Under the pieces are notes generated by a model, which made no database searches, was not told the origin of the DNA, and saw only the letters and a program-made list of their open reading frames with translations. 64,000 nucleotides of DNA, taken from positions 82,211-146,210 of the forward strand of contig JABLUY010000072.1 in NCBI GenBank assembly GCA_013306675.1. The letters are read 5' to 3'. How positions within the stretch are numbered: the first letter of the stretch is position 1; every line of letters starts with the position of its first letter. Below are positions 30,180 through 41,400 of the stretch, piece by piece. The translations under genes and the position numbers were made by a program. Source of the DNA: Thraustochytrium sp. TN22. Taxonomy: Eukaryota > Sar > Bigyra > Thraustochytrida > Thraustochytriidae.

Positions 30180-30245
30180 AAGGAAAAGGACAAGGACAAG
30201 GACAAGGACAAGGACAAGGACAAGGACAAGGACAAGGACAAGGAC
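30180..30245 (+). repeat. (AAGGAC)n microsatellite
   Basis: About ten AAGGAC units after two variant units, 55 bases upstream of the minus-strand coiled-coil gene start. Confidence 0.9.
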
Positions 30246-30782
30246 GATGACGACGACGATAACGTTGACAAGGACGAGCGCCTCGCGGTCTACGGCGTGA
30301 GTAAGACTCTGCGCAGGAGCGCCATGGGCTGACACACGGACGAGGGATTCATGTGCTCACCGTACTTGCCGGAGCGCGAACACGAGGCAACGAATCAAAG
30401 CTGTTGCGCAAAAGTGCGAGTGGGGCGACTCGAACGAGCAACTCTGAGACCAGCGCGCCCTGCCAAGATGTCTCATCTGCTTGAGAACGCATCTCGGTGC
30501 CGAGGCATGCAACGAGCTTTGATGATAGGACGATTCCGATGAGATCGCCTCATGCTTCCATGCACAAATGCCGCCCGCATCAAAGCCCTCATGACATCAA
30601 GCGCCTCTCGTGCTGTCTTAAGTTGCACTGCCACATGCCTGCAGTGCCGGGGCCGCCGTTGGCATTGGGTGGTACCAGTACCCATGGTAACTCCTGGAAC
30701 CCGTGCCGACTTGGATGATCTTCTTCTCAACCGAGCGAACCGGCGGCAGACCCGTATCCGAGGCTCCTGCCGCCCCGCCCCT

Positions 30783-30812
30783 GGCAGGCAGGCAGGCAGG
30801 CAGGGAGGGAGG
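30783..30812 (+). repeat. (GGCA)n tract 5' of alpha-mannosidase gene
   Basis: About five GGCA units then GGGAGGGAGGCA, about 95 bases before the mannosidase ATG, GGCA on the sense strand. Confidence 0.85.
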
Positions 30813-30905
30813 CAGCGCTCGGCGGCACGAGGCAGCGCTCGGCGGCCCAAGGCTCGCGCTTGCGGCGGTCGTCCACTCGGCCGGGCCCGAAGTCGCGCGC
30901 GAAGG

Positions 30906-33900
30906 ATGAAGATGGTGGGACGCAGGCTGGAAATGGCCCTGGCAGCGCTGGCCGCGCTCGCGCTCACGGACCTGTCGAGCGCAGCGCAGGAGGAGGGGCT
31001 GCAGGTGCACGTGGTGTCGCACACGCACGACGACACGGGGTGGCTGTGGACGGTGGATCAGTACTTTGAGATGGAAGTGAGATACATTTTGGACACGGTG
31101 GTGGACAACCTGAAGCGGGACCCAAAGCGTAGGTTCAACTACGTGGAGATGGCGTTCTTCTCGCGGTGGTGGGAGGAGCAGGACGGCACGATGCGCGCGG
31201 ACGTGCGGCGGCTGGTCAAAGAGGGCCGGCTGCAGTTCTTGAACGGCGGGTGGTGCATGCACGACGAGGCGGGCCCGCTGTACCTGGAGATGGTCGACCA
31301 GACGACGCGCGGTCACCAGTTCATCCTGAGCAACTTCGGACCAGGAGCGGCGCCGAGCGTGACGTGGCAGATCGACCCTTTTGGCCACACCAACACGCAG
31401 GCGTGGCTGCTGGGCGCGGAGGCCGGCATGCCGGCCATGTTCTGGGCGCGCATGAATGAGGATGACCGCGAGGCGCGCAAGAAGTCACACACACTCGAGT
31501 ACGTGTGGCGGGGTAGCCGTAGCAACGGCGCAGACGCGGAGATCTTGGGCGGCGAGCTCTGGGGGGACAAAGGCGGCGGCTTGTACGCGTGCCCGTTTAG
31601 CTTCGAGGAGTACGAAAGGGCCGCCAAGGTGGTGGACAACCCGGAGCGCCACGACTACAACATCGACCAGTGGGTGGAGCGCGCCGTCCAATCGGCGCTC
31701 AAGCAGGCGGCCGACTTCAACACGAACCACATCATGTGGGCGTGCGGCTTCGACTTTGCCTACAAGAATGCGGCGACCTGGTTCCAGAGTTTGGACAAGA
31801 TCATTCGCGCCGCCAACAAGGACGGTCGCATCAACGCCTTTTACTCGACGCCGGCGGACTACGTGCGCGCCATCAACGCGGTGCCCAACGCGACCTGGTC
31901 GGTGCGCGAGGACGACCTCATGCCGCTGCACGAGCACGCGCACACGTACTGGACGGGCTACTTTTCCAGCCGCGTGGCGCTCAAGCGGCTCATTCGCAAG
32001 AGCTCGGCGCTCCTACAGGCGGCGCGTCAAATGGCCTTTGCAGCCAATTTGCGCGACGTGCCAGCGGCACAGCCGCGCCACGGACCGCGCGTCGGCACCT
32101 CCTGGACCGATGCCTTCGAGTCGGCGCTCGCTGTCTCCATGCACCATGACGGCGTTTCCGGCACAGCCAAGCAGGCCGTTGCCAATGACTATGCACAACG
32201 CCTGTCTGAGGGCCGCGACCAGCTTGACCGCGGTATTGCACAGGCCATGCACCGTTTGGCCGGCGTCGCCGACCTTGAGGCTTGCGCGGCGCTCAATGTC
32301 TCCCTCTGCGCGCTCACGGCCGACACCGACGCCCAGAGCTTCACTCTCGCCACCTGGAACCCACTCTCCGCGCCACAGGCCGGCCACATCTTTGCCGTGC
32401 CGGTACGCCCTGCCGGCGGCTCTTACAACGTCACCCTGGCCGGTGCGCCACTGCGCACGCAGCTCGTACCCATCGACGAGGCCACGCGCGCACTGCCCCA
32501 GCTCTACGTCAACAGCTACGGCATGGACGGCGACCAGCTTCGTGCCGCCCTGGACGATACCCTCAACAGCGCCACGCACCGTCTGCTCATTCAGGCTGAC
32601 GTCCCACCTATGCAGCCCGTGATTATCGATGTCATTCACGTTGCGGCCGCCCATGCTAGTGAAGAGCACTCGGGCGAGGAGCAAGAGACGACGCAGCAGG
32701 AGCAGGAGCAGGAGCAAGAGCAGGAGCAGCAGGAGCAGGAGGAGGAGGAGGCCGACACGCTTGCCGAGTCCGAGTCCGCAAATGGAGGGGAGACCGTCAA
32801 CCTTAGCTTTCCGTTCTTTCCGCACCACCACCCGCACCACCACCCGCACCATCACCCTGTGCACTGCATGCACCCGAGCGAACTAGACCTGAATCAGATC
32901 GAGACGGACGTCTTCCGGCTCGAGTTTGACCCGGACTCGCATGCGCTGCGTCGCATCGTGAACAAAAAGACGCAGGTGGAGGCCGACCTTGCGCTCAACT
33001 GGGGCTACTATGAGTCCGCCGCCACGGACTGCACCGAGACGGGGTGCGCCAAGAACGTGGTTTCGGGCGCCTACCTCTTCCGACCGGCCTCCTCGCACCT
33101 GTACCCGGTGAGCGAGGGGTACGATAACGGCAACGCTGCGCGCGGCGGTCTGCGCGGTGAGCGGCGCACGCCGCCGAGCGCCTCGCCGCCGCTGTGCACC
33201 ACCGTGCACAGCGGTGACCTGGTGACGGAGGTGCGGCAGACGCTCTCGGACTGGGTCACCCACGTCATTCGCCTCAAGGATGGCGCGCCCTACATCGAGG
33301 TGGAGTACACTGTAGGGCCCATCCCGATCGAGGACGGCGTCGGCAAGGAGGTCGTCCTGCGGTACTCGTCCGACCTCAAATCGGACGCGCGCTTCGCGAC
33401 GGATTCCAATGGCCTCGAAATGCAGCCGCGCGTGCGCGACCACCTGCCCCCGTCGTATCCGGCGCCGCGCACGATCACGGACGAGCCCATCGCCGGCAAC
33501 TTCTTCCCCATCAACTCCATGATTTCCGTCGTGGAGGAGGATCGCGCGCAGCTCACCGTGGTCACGGACTCCACCCAGGGCGGCACCTCGCTCAACGATG
33601 GCGAGCTGGAGCTCATGGTGCACCGTCGCGTGCTGCACGACGACTACAAGGGCGTCGTGGAGCCGCTCAACGAGACCATGTGCGGTTGCAACGGCGCGAA
33701 CGACCGGTTCTGCTACTGCGCCGGCCTCGCAGTGCGCGGCGTGCACCGCATCGTCTTCGACGAGCCGCTTCAGGCAAACGCGACGCGCCGCGTCGTGGCA
33801 GATCAGCTGCACTTCGAGCCGCTCTCCTACTTTGCGCCGCTCAAGGACGCTGCGGGCGCGCCGCGCCGCGCTCAGCAGCCCGCCGTCCTGGCCGCGGACC

Positions 33901-34280
33901 TTCCGCCGGCCATCAAGGTGCTCTCGCTCATCGACAACTACGTGCCCACGCTCGGCGAGAACTCCGTTTTGCTCCGCCTGCAGCACATGTACAGCGTTGA
34001 TGAGCACGCGGACCTCGCCAAGCCCGTGACTGTCTCGCTGGCCGGCCTCCTCGCCGGCCGCAAGGTTGTGAGTGCCCACGAGACCACCGTCACGGGCAAC
34101 ATGCGCGTCGAGGACAAGCCCACCTTCAAGTGGCGCCTGGAGGCCGACGCCCCGCCGCCTGAGCACACCCGCGCTCCTCTCTGCCGCGACACGCTCTCCG
34201 TCGAGATGGGGCCCATGCAGATCCGCACATTTGTCCTCCACCTCGAGCCGCTGCAGGACGACCTTTTGGCCTCAAAGTAA
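30906..34280 (+). CDS. Lysosomal-type alpha-mannosidase (GH38)
   Basis: 1124 residues from ATG 30906. It removes alpha-linked mannose from N-glycans in an acidic compartment. Residues 1-27 form a signal peptide (LEMALAALAALALTDLSSAA). The GH38 domain starts with VVSHTHDDTGWLWTVDQYF, giving zinc ligands H41 and D43. The nucleophile is D157 in TWQIDPFGHTNTQA, and the second zinc region is MHHDGVSGTAKQAVANDYA. Middle and C-terminal beta domains follow. An insertion of about 70 residues near 580-655 is Glu/Gln-rich (EQEQEQEQEQ-type) and then His/Pro-rich (HHHPHHHPHHHP), between the GH38 middle domain and the beta sandwich. Animal lysosomal mannosidase is about 1010 residues, so the insertion explains the excess. 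The frame is open upstream of the ATG but not signal-like. Confidence 0.95.
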   Translation: MKMVGRRLEMALAALAALALTDLSSAAQEEGLQVHVVSHTHDDTGWLWTVDQYFEMEVRYILDTVVDNLKRDPKRRFNYVEMAFFSRWWEEQDGTMRADVRRLVKEGRLQFLNGGWCMHDEAGPLYLEMVDQTTRGHQFILSNFGPGAAPSVTWQIDPFGHTNTQAWLLGAEAGMPAMFWARMNEDDREARKKSHTLEYVWRGSRSNGADAEILGGELWGDKGGGLYACPFSFEEYERAAKVVDNPERHDYNIDQWVERAVQSALKQAADFNTNHIMWACGFDFAYKNAATWFQSLDKIIRAANKDGRINAFYSTPADYVRAINAVPNATWSVREDDLMPLHEHAHTYWTGYFSSRVALKRLIRKSSALLQAARQMAFAANLRDVPAAQPRHGPRVGTSWTDAFESALAVSMHHDGVSGTAKQAVANDYAQRLSEGRDQLDRGIAQAMHRLAGVADLEACAALNVSLCALTADTDAQSFTLATWNPLSAPQAGHIFAVPVRPAGGSYNVTLAGAPLRTQLVPIDEATRALPQLYVNSYGMDGDQLRAALDDTLNSATHRLLIQADVPPMQPVIIDVIHVAAAHASEEHSGEEQETTQQEQEQEQEQEQQEQEEEEADTLAESESANGGETVNLSFPFFPHHHPHHHPHHHPVHCMHPSELDLNQIETDVFRLEFDPDSHALRRIVNKKTQVEADLALNWGYYESAATDCTETGCAKNVVSGAYLFRPASSHLYPVSEGYDNGNAARGGLRGERRTPPSASPPLCTTVHSGDLVTEVRQTLSDWVTHVIRLKDGAPYIEVEYTVGPIPIEDGVGKEVVLRYSSDLKSDARFATDSNGLEMQPRVRDHLPPSYPAPRTITDEPIAGNFFPINSMISVVEEDRAQLTVVTDSTQGGTSLNDGELELMVHRRVLHDDYKGVVEPLNETMCGCNGANDRFCYCAGLAVRGVHRIVFDEPLQANATRRVVADQLHFEPLSYFAPLKDAAGAPRRAQQPAVLAADLPPAIKVLSLIDNYVPTLGENSVLLRLQHMYSVDEHADLAKPVTVSLAGLLAGRKVVSAHETTVTGNMRVEDKPTFKWRLEADAPPPEHTRAPLCRDTLSVEMGPMQIRTFVLHLEPLQDDLLASK

Positions 34281-34493
34281 CGTGGCAACCCAAGGAATCG
34301 AAGTTGGCATGCCCAGCTTCAACCTCGCTTGACAGTGATGATAATCATGCCAATCTCGCTCGAAGTGCGATGTCGCAGAGCGCAGCGCAGCGCAGCGAAG
34401 CGCAGCGCGCGCAGTGCGACTCGCGCCGGCCCGTTGCCAAGGCACGCCACATCAAATCAGGGCACACACGAGTGAGTGGCTCCGTCGCAACAG

Positions 34494-34534
34494 AGCTGGC
34501 GCCAGAAGCTTGCTCGAGCTGGCGCCAGAAGCTC
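34494..34534 (+). repeat. 23-bp tandem duplication containing TGGCGCCA
   Basis: Two copies of GAGCTGGCGCCAGAAGCT start at 34494 and 34517, each with the palindrome TGGCGCCA in the middle. Confidence 0.85.
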
Positions 34535-34836
34535 AAGGCCGACGCCGACGCCGACGCCGGCGAGGCTTACTCCCCTTGAAGCCCCTTCCCCTTGGGTTGG
34601 TTGGGTCCCTGATGGCCTGGCAGGGCCGGTGGCTGCGGTCCCGTCGTCCGCGCGCGGCGCGCCTGGACAGCGGGGGAACCGCGGGAGGGGGGCAGGGCGC
34701 GGCGCGCGCGTGCACCGCGGCGCGCGGCCCTGCTTGCGCGCGGGGCGGCGGCGCCGCGGCGCGGCCCAGACGCGCGGCCTGCCCCCGCGGGAACCGGGGG
34801 CAGCGCGCACCGGCGGAGGCTCGCACGCGCGGTTGC

Positions 34837-34908
34837 GCCACTTGCGGCGCGGCGCGCGCCACTTGCGGCGGCGCGGGCGCCACTTGGGCGCGCGCGCGCG
34901 CAAGTGGC
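34837..34908. promoter_or_regulatory. Phased GCCACTTG array
   Basis: GCCACTTG occurs at 34837, 34858 and 34879 (spacing 21, 21), and its complement CAAGTGGC begins at 34901 (22 further). Two helical turns separate the sites, so the same DNA face is presented. A looser CCCACTGGC lies at about 34920. It is 500-570 bases before the cyclase-phosphodiesterase ATG. Binding protein unknown; simple GC-rich tandem duplication could also explain it. Confidence 0.5.
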
Positions 34909-35404
34909 GCGCGCGCATAGCCCACTGGCGGCGCGCGCGGCGCGGGAGGCCCCGACCGCCAGACCTGAGTCGGCCGAGGCGACCCGAGGCGCGCGGGCGC
35001 GGGCCCGCGGCGCGAGCGGCGCGCGGCGGCGCGCGACCCGGCCACCGGCTCCCGCCCGCCCGACGCCCTCCCCCCCAGCGCGCCCTCCTGCGCGAGCGCG
35101 AGCGCGCGCGCGTGCGCGGACGAGGGCATCGGGCGCGCATTTCACCATCGATCCATTCATTCAGCCCTTCTCCGTCTATTGACGGCGAGGAGGACGCCGT
35201 GGACGGCGCGGAGAGCGCGCGCTCTGGGCGTGGGAACGAGGCGAGGCGAAGCGAAGGCCGCCCGCGCCGCACTGCGGGTGCTACGCTGCGTCTGCGTCTG
35301 CGTTTACGTCTGCGTCTGCACCTGTCCGGCGGCTGGAATAGCGCGCGAGCGACCGGGTCGTGCCAGAGCGGCGACCGTGAGCAGGTCGCAGAGGCGTTGG
35401 CGGG

Positions 35405-38400
35405 ATGAGGTACATCGAGCTGCTGGCGAGCTACCTGCCGTCACTGGTGGTGGAGGAGATCCTGAAGCTGGAGAAGCTGGAGCATGAGGAAGGCATCGTC
35501 CACCCCCCGGACGAGGCGCGCATGGCAACGTACGACGCAGCGTGCTTGTTCGCGGACGTGAGCGGGTTCACGCGGCTGAGCGAGAGCATGACGCACCGCT
35601 ACGGCTCGTACGTGGGCGCGGAGCATCTGGCGAAGCAGCTGAACTCGTACTTTGGCCAGCTAGTGAAGATTATCAACTCAGAGGGCGGCGACGTCTTCAA
35701 GTTCGCGGGCGACGCCATGATCGTGCTGTGGCCGCCTACGGGCACGGATACCTCAGAGAACTTGGACGACCGCGCGCGGCGGGCGACGCAGTGTGCCATC
35801 CGCATTCAGGGGCTGGGCCAGGACCTGACCTTTGACGACGACGCGGTGTCTCTGAGCATCAAGATTGGCGTGGGCCTCGGCTCGCTGGCCATTCTGCACC
35901 TGGGCGGCGTCAAGGGCCGCACCGAGTATGTGGCGGTGGGCGAGCCCATGAGCCAGGCCTTCGAGGCCGAGGGCCTGGCGAAATCGGGCGACGTCGTCGT
36001 GTCGGATTCCACCTACAAGCGCCTCGGGAAGCAGTTTTCGGACGCGGTCGAGGTGAAGAGCACGAAGCGTAAGAACGCCAAGCCGTTCCGGCTCATCAAC
36101 TACCGGGCCAACCAGGAGCAGCTGCTGCGCGCGCGCAAGAAGCACTTTGGGCTCAACCTCTTCGACTCGTACACGGGCGAGACGGAACAGCGCATCCGCC
36201 GACTCATCCCGACCGCGGCGCTGCAGTCCATCGACTCGGAGCACCCCGAGTTCGAGTACTTTAGCTCGGAATTGCGGCGCGTGTCCGTGGTCTTCATCAG
36301 CTTGGGGCTGGAGGAGGACCAGGTGCAGGGTGCGGCCAGGGGCGGCGAAGAGATGCAGCTGCTGCACGAGTCGATGCGTCTTGTGCAGACCACCGTGTAC
36401 AAGTACGAGGGCGCGCTGAACAAGTTTATCGTGGACGACAAGGGCGCCACCATCATCGTGCTCTTTGGCCTTCCGCCATACAGCCATGAGAACGACGCCA
36501 AGCGCGCCGTGTCCACCTCGCTGCGCATTGTGAGCGACCTGCACGACCGTCTCGGGCTCAAGGCAGCGGTCGGCATCACCACGGGCGCCGCCTTTTGCGG
36601 CGTGCTCGGCTCGCAGACGCGCAAGGAGTACTCGGTTCTCGGCGACATCGTCAACCTGTCGGCGCGACTCATGCAGGCGTCGCGCCTCAGCATGGAGGCG
36701 GTGGACGGTGCCCCGCCCATCATCTGCGACAGCGCCACACACGTGAGCTGCAGCCGCGACATCCCGTTCCGCACGCTCGTGCCGGTGACCGTCAAGGGTA
36801 AGGCCGCCCCGATCGCCTGCTATGCGCCGCTTGCCGGCTATGCGGCGATCGACTCGGAGCTGGCCGCCAAGAACAAGGACGAGGACGATGGCCTCGCGCT
36901 CTACTCGGCCTTTGACGGCTCGCACGACGGCAGGGAGTCCGCCATGGTGCTCGGTCCGCATTTCCCGACCCAGCCGTCGTCCGGGCCGAGCGGCTCGGGC
37001 CACGTGAGCGAACGCTTCACCACCTTTGAGATTCTTGCGACGGTCCGCCTTTCGGAGCTGGACGAGTCGAACGGCGCCAAGAATGAGGGTTTGCGCATGT
37101 ACTTTCGCCGGCCGCAGTCGCTTCTTGGCGGCGGCAGCCGCCGTCGCCGCCTGCGCGGGGCCAGCGGGTCCGGTGCGGGCGCTCCTCCGCCCCACCGCCG
37201 CCAGAGTAGCTCGCGGAGCCTCATGGGCGCCTCCATGATCTCCGAAGCGGATGAGGACTCCCTCGGCGCCGGTCTGCATGACGGTGGCGACGATGAGTTC
37301 GTCGTGCGCGCGCCCTCCCAGGGGGGGCAGTCGCCGCAGCGACCCAAGTTGCTGAAGCAGCGCAGCGGCCGCGCCAGTCTTGCAAGTTCGAGCCAGTCCT
37401 CGTCCAAGCTGCGCCAGGGAGGCACCAGCGGGACGGCCGGCTCGAATCGCAAGAGCCTTACATTTTACAATCGCAAGGACGGCCACACGAGCGCGCAGCC
37501 GGCCCTCTCCGCTGCGGAGCGCCTCGAGATTTGCTCTCAGATCGCCGTGGGCGCCAGAGGCATCTACAAGCTGGGCGAGATGGGCCGCGCGCACCAGGGC
37601 CAGGCCGACACGCGCGCGCTCCTTACGAATGCGTGTACCTTCGGCCGCAACACCGGCATGCTGCGTCACGGCGTTGGCACCTCGAGCGTGGCGCTCGTCA
37701 TCCAGGGCACTGAGGTGATCTTGAATATGGACCTCTGGCCCTCGAACAAGGAGCGTGTGGCTGCGCTCATGGACGAGAGCGGCGCTTCGTCCGCCTCGCA
37801 CGGCCTTCCCTTCACCTACGTGGAGGCCGTGGTCAACTCCGCGCTGGCCTTTGGCGAAATCTGGAACAACTCCCTTGACGCTCCGGCGGACGCACGCGCC
37901 GACGCCGCTCGCCGCGTGCCCACGGCCATGGGCGGCGGCGCGGGCGGAGCCGCCACTTCCGCCCCGGTACCCTACCTGGACGAGTCCGGCAACGGCGGCA
38001 CGACGCTCAAGCTGGTGATGGTGCCGCGGCGCGACGTGGACGTGCTGCAGTCGAGCGGGTCGTACATGCTGCAGACGCTCATGGCGCGCAAGATCGAGCT
38101 GGTGGAGTACGGCAAAGGCTCGGTGGTGATCATCCAGGGCGAGGCCGGCGCCGGTAAAACGCACATGCTCAAGCGCTTCGGCTTTGGCTTCCTGCCCAAC
38201 AGCTTCCCCGTGCTCGGCTCCTCGGAGCAGTGGGAGCACACCGTGTCGCAGTTCGAGGCGCTCTTCGAGTCCGAAGGAGACACGGGCCAGTTCGCCAAGT
38301 TCCGCAACGAGGAACGCAAGTTCCACGTTTGGTTCGACGTCATCACGCAGTGGGTCTGCTTTGAGGCCGCCAACCTCAAGAAGGCCACGGTGCGCAAGAA

Positions 38401-41400
38401 CCCGCGCCGCGTGCGCACGCAGCTGCTGCAGGACCTCCTGGCCAGCGGCCTGCTCTCGTACGCTTCGCTGCTCAACGAGGACCTCGGGACCAACTTCCCG
38501 CCGCTTTCGGCGGCCGTTGAGGAGGACCTGGATGCCATGACTCCCGTGACGCGCGCCAATCACCTGACGGAGATCGTCTCCGACATGATCTGCGACATTG
38601 TGACCAAAATTACCACCAAGTACGGCGGCCTGGTGGTCCTCTTTGACGACGCGATGCGCCTGGACGAGCACTCGTGGAGGGTCGTGTCCAAGCTTTCGCG
38701 CCTGGTCATGGCCGATGCGCTCGAGCTCATGCTGGTCATCGCCTCGCGGCCCTTTGAAGGCCTCGCCGACCGCACCATGGGCCTACGCCCGCGCCTCATC
38801 GAGCCGCGCGCCCGCGCCGCGCTCGAGGCGTACCGCGACGCCTGCGCCATGGATGGCGTCGACGTGCTGGCCCTTGGCGCGCTCTCGCGGCACATGGCCA
38901 TCGACCTCTTTCGCAAGAACGTCGGCGAGAATGTGGAGAGCTTGAGTCCAGAGCTCTGGCAGATTTGCGAGACGCGCTGTTTCAACATCCCGCAACTCAT
39001 CAAAGAGTTCGCCTACGAGCTGCGCGCCGCGCGCCGCCCCAAGCTCGTGCGCTTCACGCCGACGCAAACCGCGCTCAACGCGCGCAGGCAGGCCAAGCGC
39101 TCGCCGGGCTACGACCCGGCGCTGCGCTACGTCGCCTCGCTTCGCGTCCAAGTCCAGCAACTCGACGAGCCCGCCTGGAACTTGCACGCGGCGCACCGTG
39201 CGGCGCTGAGCAAGCAGGCGGCCTACCTGGCGGACCGCGGCATGGGCGAGGCGACTGGGGGCGGCGGCACGGGCATCAACGAGGACGAGATGGAGCACAT
39301 GAACTTCCCGCCGGACTACTATCCGCCCGCCGAAGTGGCGCCGCCGCGCACAGCGGCCGGTGTGCTGGGCGAAATCTTCGACCGCCTCGGCTCCATCGAG
39401 CAGATGGTGCTGCGCATCGCCTGCATGATTGGCAGCACCTTCTCGCTGCGCCTCGTGCAAGACGTGTACCCGCGCAACGCGCTGCCGCACGACTTCACGG
39501 CTTCCCTGGTCAAGGCGGCCTGCGAGAACTTGGCGGACCAGCACGGCATTTTCCACAAGATCCGCGCCAACGCGTATAACGACGAGTACGTCTACCGGTT
39601 TGCCGATATTTTGCTCGTGAGTACGATCCGGCAGCGCCTGCTCAAGAAGCACAAGCTGTCTCTGGCCGCCAGCATCACGCGCGCCCGCGCCCAGTTCAAG
39701 GCGGCGCTGAGCCTCGCGAAGCTTGACGAGGAGGATCGCGCGCTGCACCGGCCGGCCTCGGTCATGGTGCGCCCCACCGACTCGCGCGGGACCCGCACCG
39801 AGAAGGAGGGCAGCGTCTCCATGAAGAAGCTCAACCCGGCGCAGAAGAATCTCTTCTCGGAGTGGAAGGACCGCTACCTCATTCTGCAGCCCGATGCGCT
39901 GCTTGTGTTCAAAAAGCGCGAACCGCGCCGTGCCACGCAAAACGACGCGCACATGATCATTTACCTGAGCGAAGCAACGGTCACCCTCGTCGAGGACGCG
40001 GCCGAGCGCACGCATCCGTTCGCCTTTTGCGTGCGCGCCGAGATGTGGACCCGCAAGGGCGAGCCTCACTACGTGCAGCGCGACTTCACCTTTGCCGACT
40101 CGAGCGAGGCGGGGACTCGTAAATGGCACTCGCGCATCTCCATGACCGTGAACCGGCTCAAGCTCGGCGCGCGTTTCCCCACCAAGGACGGCACCGGCAG
40201 TTTCCAGGACCTGCTGCCAGCGCGCCGCCGGTCCGTGCACGACTTCAGCGCGTACCTGAGCCCGGAGGAGTCCGGCCTTCTGCTCACCATCCGCGCGGTA
40301 AGCCACGAGGGCGCCGCGGAGCGGCCCAGCATGCTCAAGTCGAGCAGGAACGCGAGCTCGCGCAAGCAAGCGCACGCGAACGCGAACGCGAACGCGAACG
40401 TGGAGATCTATGCGTCCGCTGTCATCAAGGTACGCAATGGCGCGCGCCTGGTCCGCAAACAGACCATGTTGACGGCGCCGGTCAACACGGAGCTGGTGGA
40501 CTTCAACGAGTCCTTCGTCTTCAAGCTGACCCCGGAGCTCCTCGTGGACTGGGTTGCCCAGCCCGAGTGCAACGGCACGCTGGAGATTGTTCTGTGGCGC
40601 CAGGTCGATGCGGCGCTCGCCTTTGACCAGATGCTAGGCTTTGGCTCCGTGCAGCTGCACGATGTCTTCGCGCAGCGCGACGCCAAACCGGAGCTTTTCA
40701 TGGAGCTGGCCATGCGGGAGCCGTACGCGGAGGTACAGACGAACGACACGGTGGTCGCGATCGGCCTGCAGATGATCATCCGCGATCGAGACCTGGATCG
40801 CCTGGACGAGCTGACCACCATCGCCGGCTTGCCCGACAGTGGCATGGACGTGGACCAGGCTGAGCAGCTCGGCGTCGCGGACGAGGTCTTTCAGCAGAAC
40901 ATGGAGATGAACGTGCGCGTGGAGACCGGGACGCGTGGCGGCAGCTTTGTAGACCCCACGGGCGCCGGCCGCGGGCGCACTCTGCGGCGCGCGTTGCCAA
41001 AGCGCAAGACGCTCGCGCAGCTCAAGGCCAGGGCCACTGGCAACCTCGAGGAGTTGGCGGCGGCGGACGCGGCTGCCGAGGCCGAGGCCGCGGCGACCGA
41101 GGCCGTCGCCGTCGGCGACTTTGGCCTGCTGCCCACGGAGCCCGGTCTGCCGGTGCGCTCGCGCTTCTTTTCTTCCGCGGCGCCGCCCTCGCGGCGCGGG
41201 ACGCTCACCTCGGACGTCGCGCCGCAGAGCCTCGGCCCGCTCGCGGCCCCGCTCGCGCACCTCGAGTTCGTCGGTAAGGCGGCGCGCACGCGCGGCGAGC
41301 GCGACATGCTGAGCCTGCTGAAGCGCCTCTTGTTGACACGCTCCTTCGCGGAGCTCGTCAGCCCGGTGAGCCTGGATGAGAAGTCGCGCCAGTGGCTCGG

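Larger units (their letters stand above)
30127..30905. other. Divergent promoter region with (AAGGAC)n and (GGCA)n tracts
   Basis: Shared 5' region of the coiled-coil gene and the mannosidase gene. No gene is supported; the open frames over the hexanucleotide tract would only encode Lys-Asp or Leu-Val runs. Confidence 0.6.
34281..35404. other. Upstream region of the cyclase-phosphodiesterase gene
   Basis: No coding gene is credible. Notable content: a duplicated GAGCTGGCGCCAGAAGCT (34494 and 34517), CCGACG repeats (about 34541-34558), a GCCACTTG array at 34837-34908, and a GTCTGC/GTTTACGTCTGCG repeat near 35290-35320 just before the gene. Confidence 0.6.

Noticed and set aside
30140-30332. 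Frame over the (AAGGAC)n tract encoding Lys-Asp runs
   Set aside because: Caused by the microsatellite; no conserved sequence beside it.
30395-30510. tRNA-like fragment near a GTGGGGCGACTCGAACGAGC element on the plus strand
   Set aside because: The minus strand has GTTCGAGT and a GCTGGTCTCA-like stretch, but I could not pair a T stem, a D arm or an acceptor stem around it.
35753-38671. Long minus-strand frame opposite the cyclase module
   Set aside because: Shadow of the cyclase coding strand; the plus strand has all cyclase motifs.
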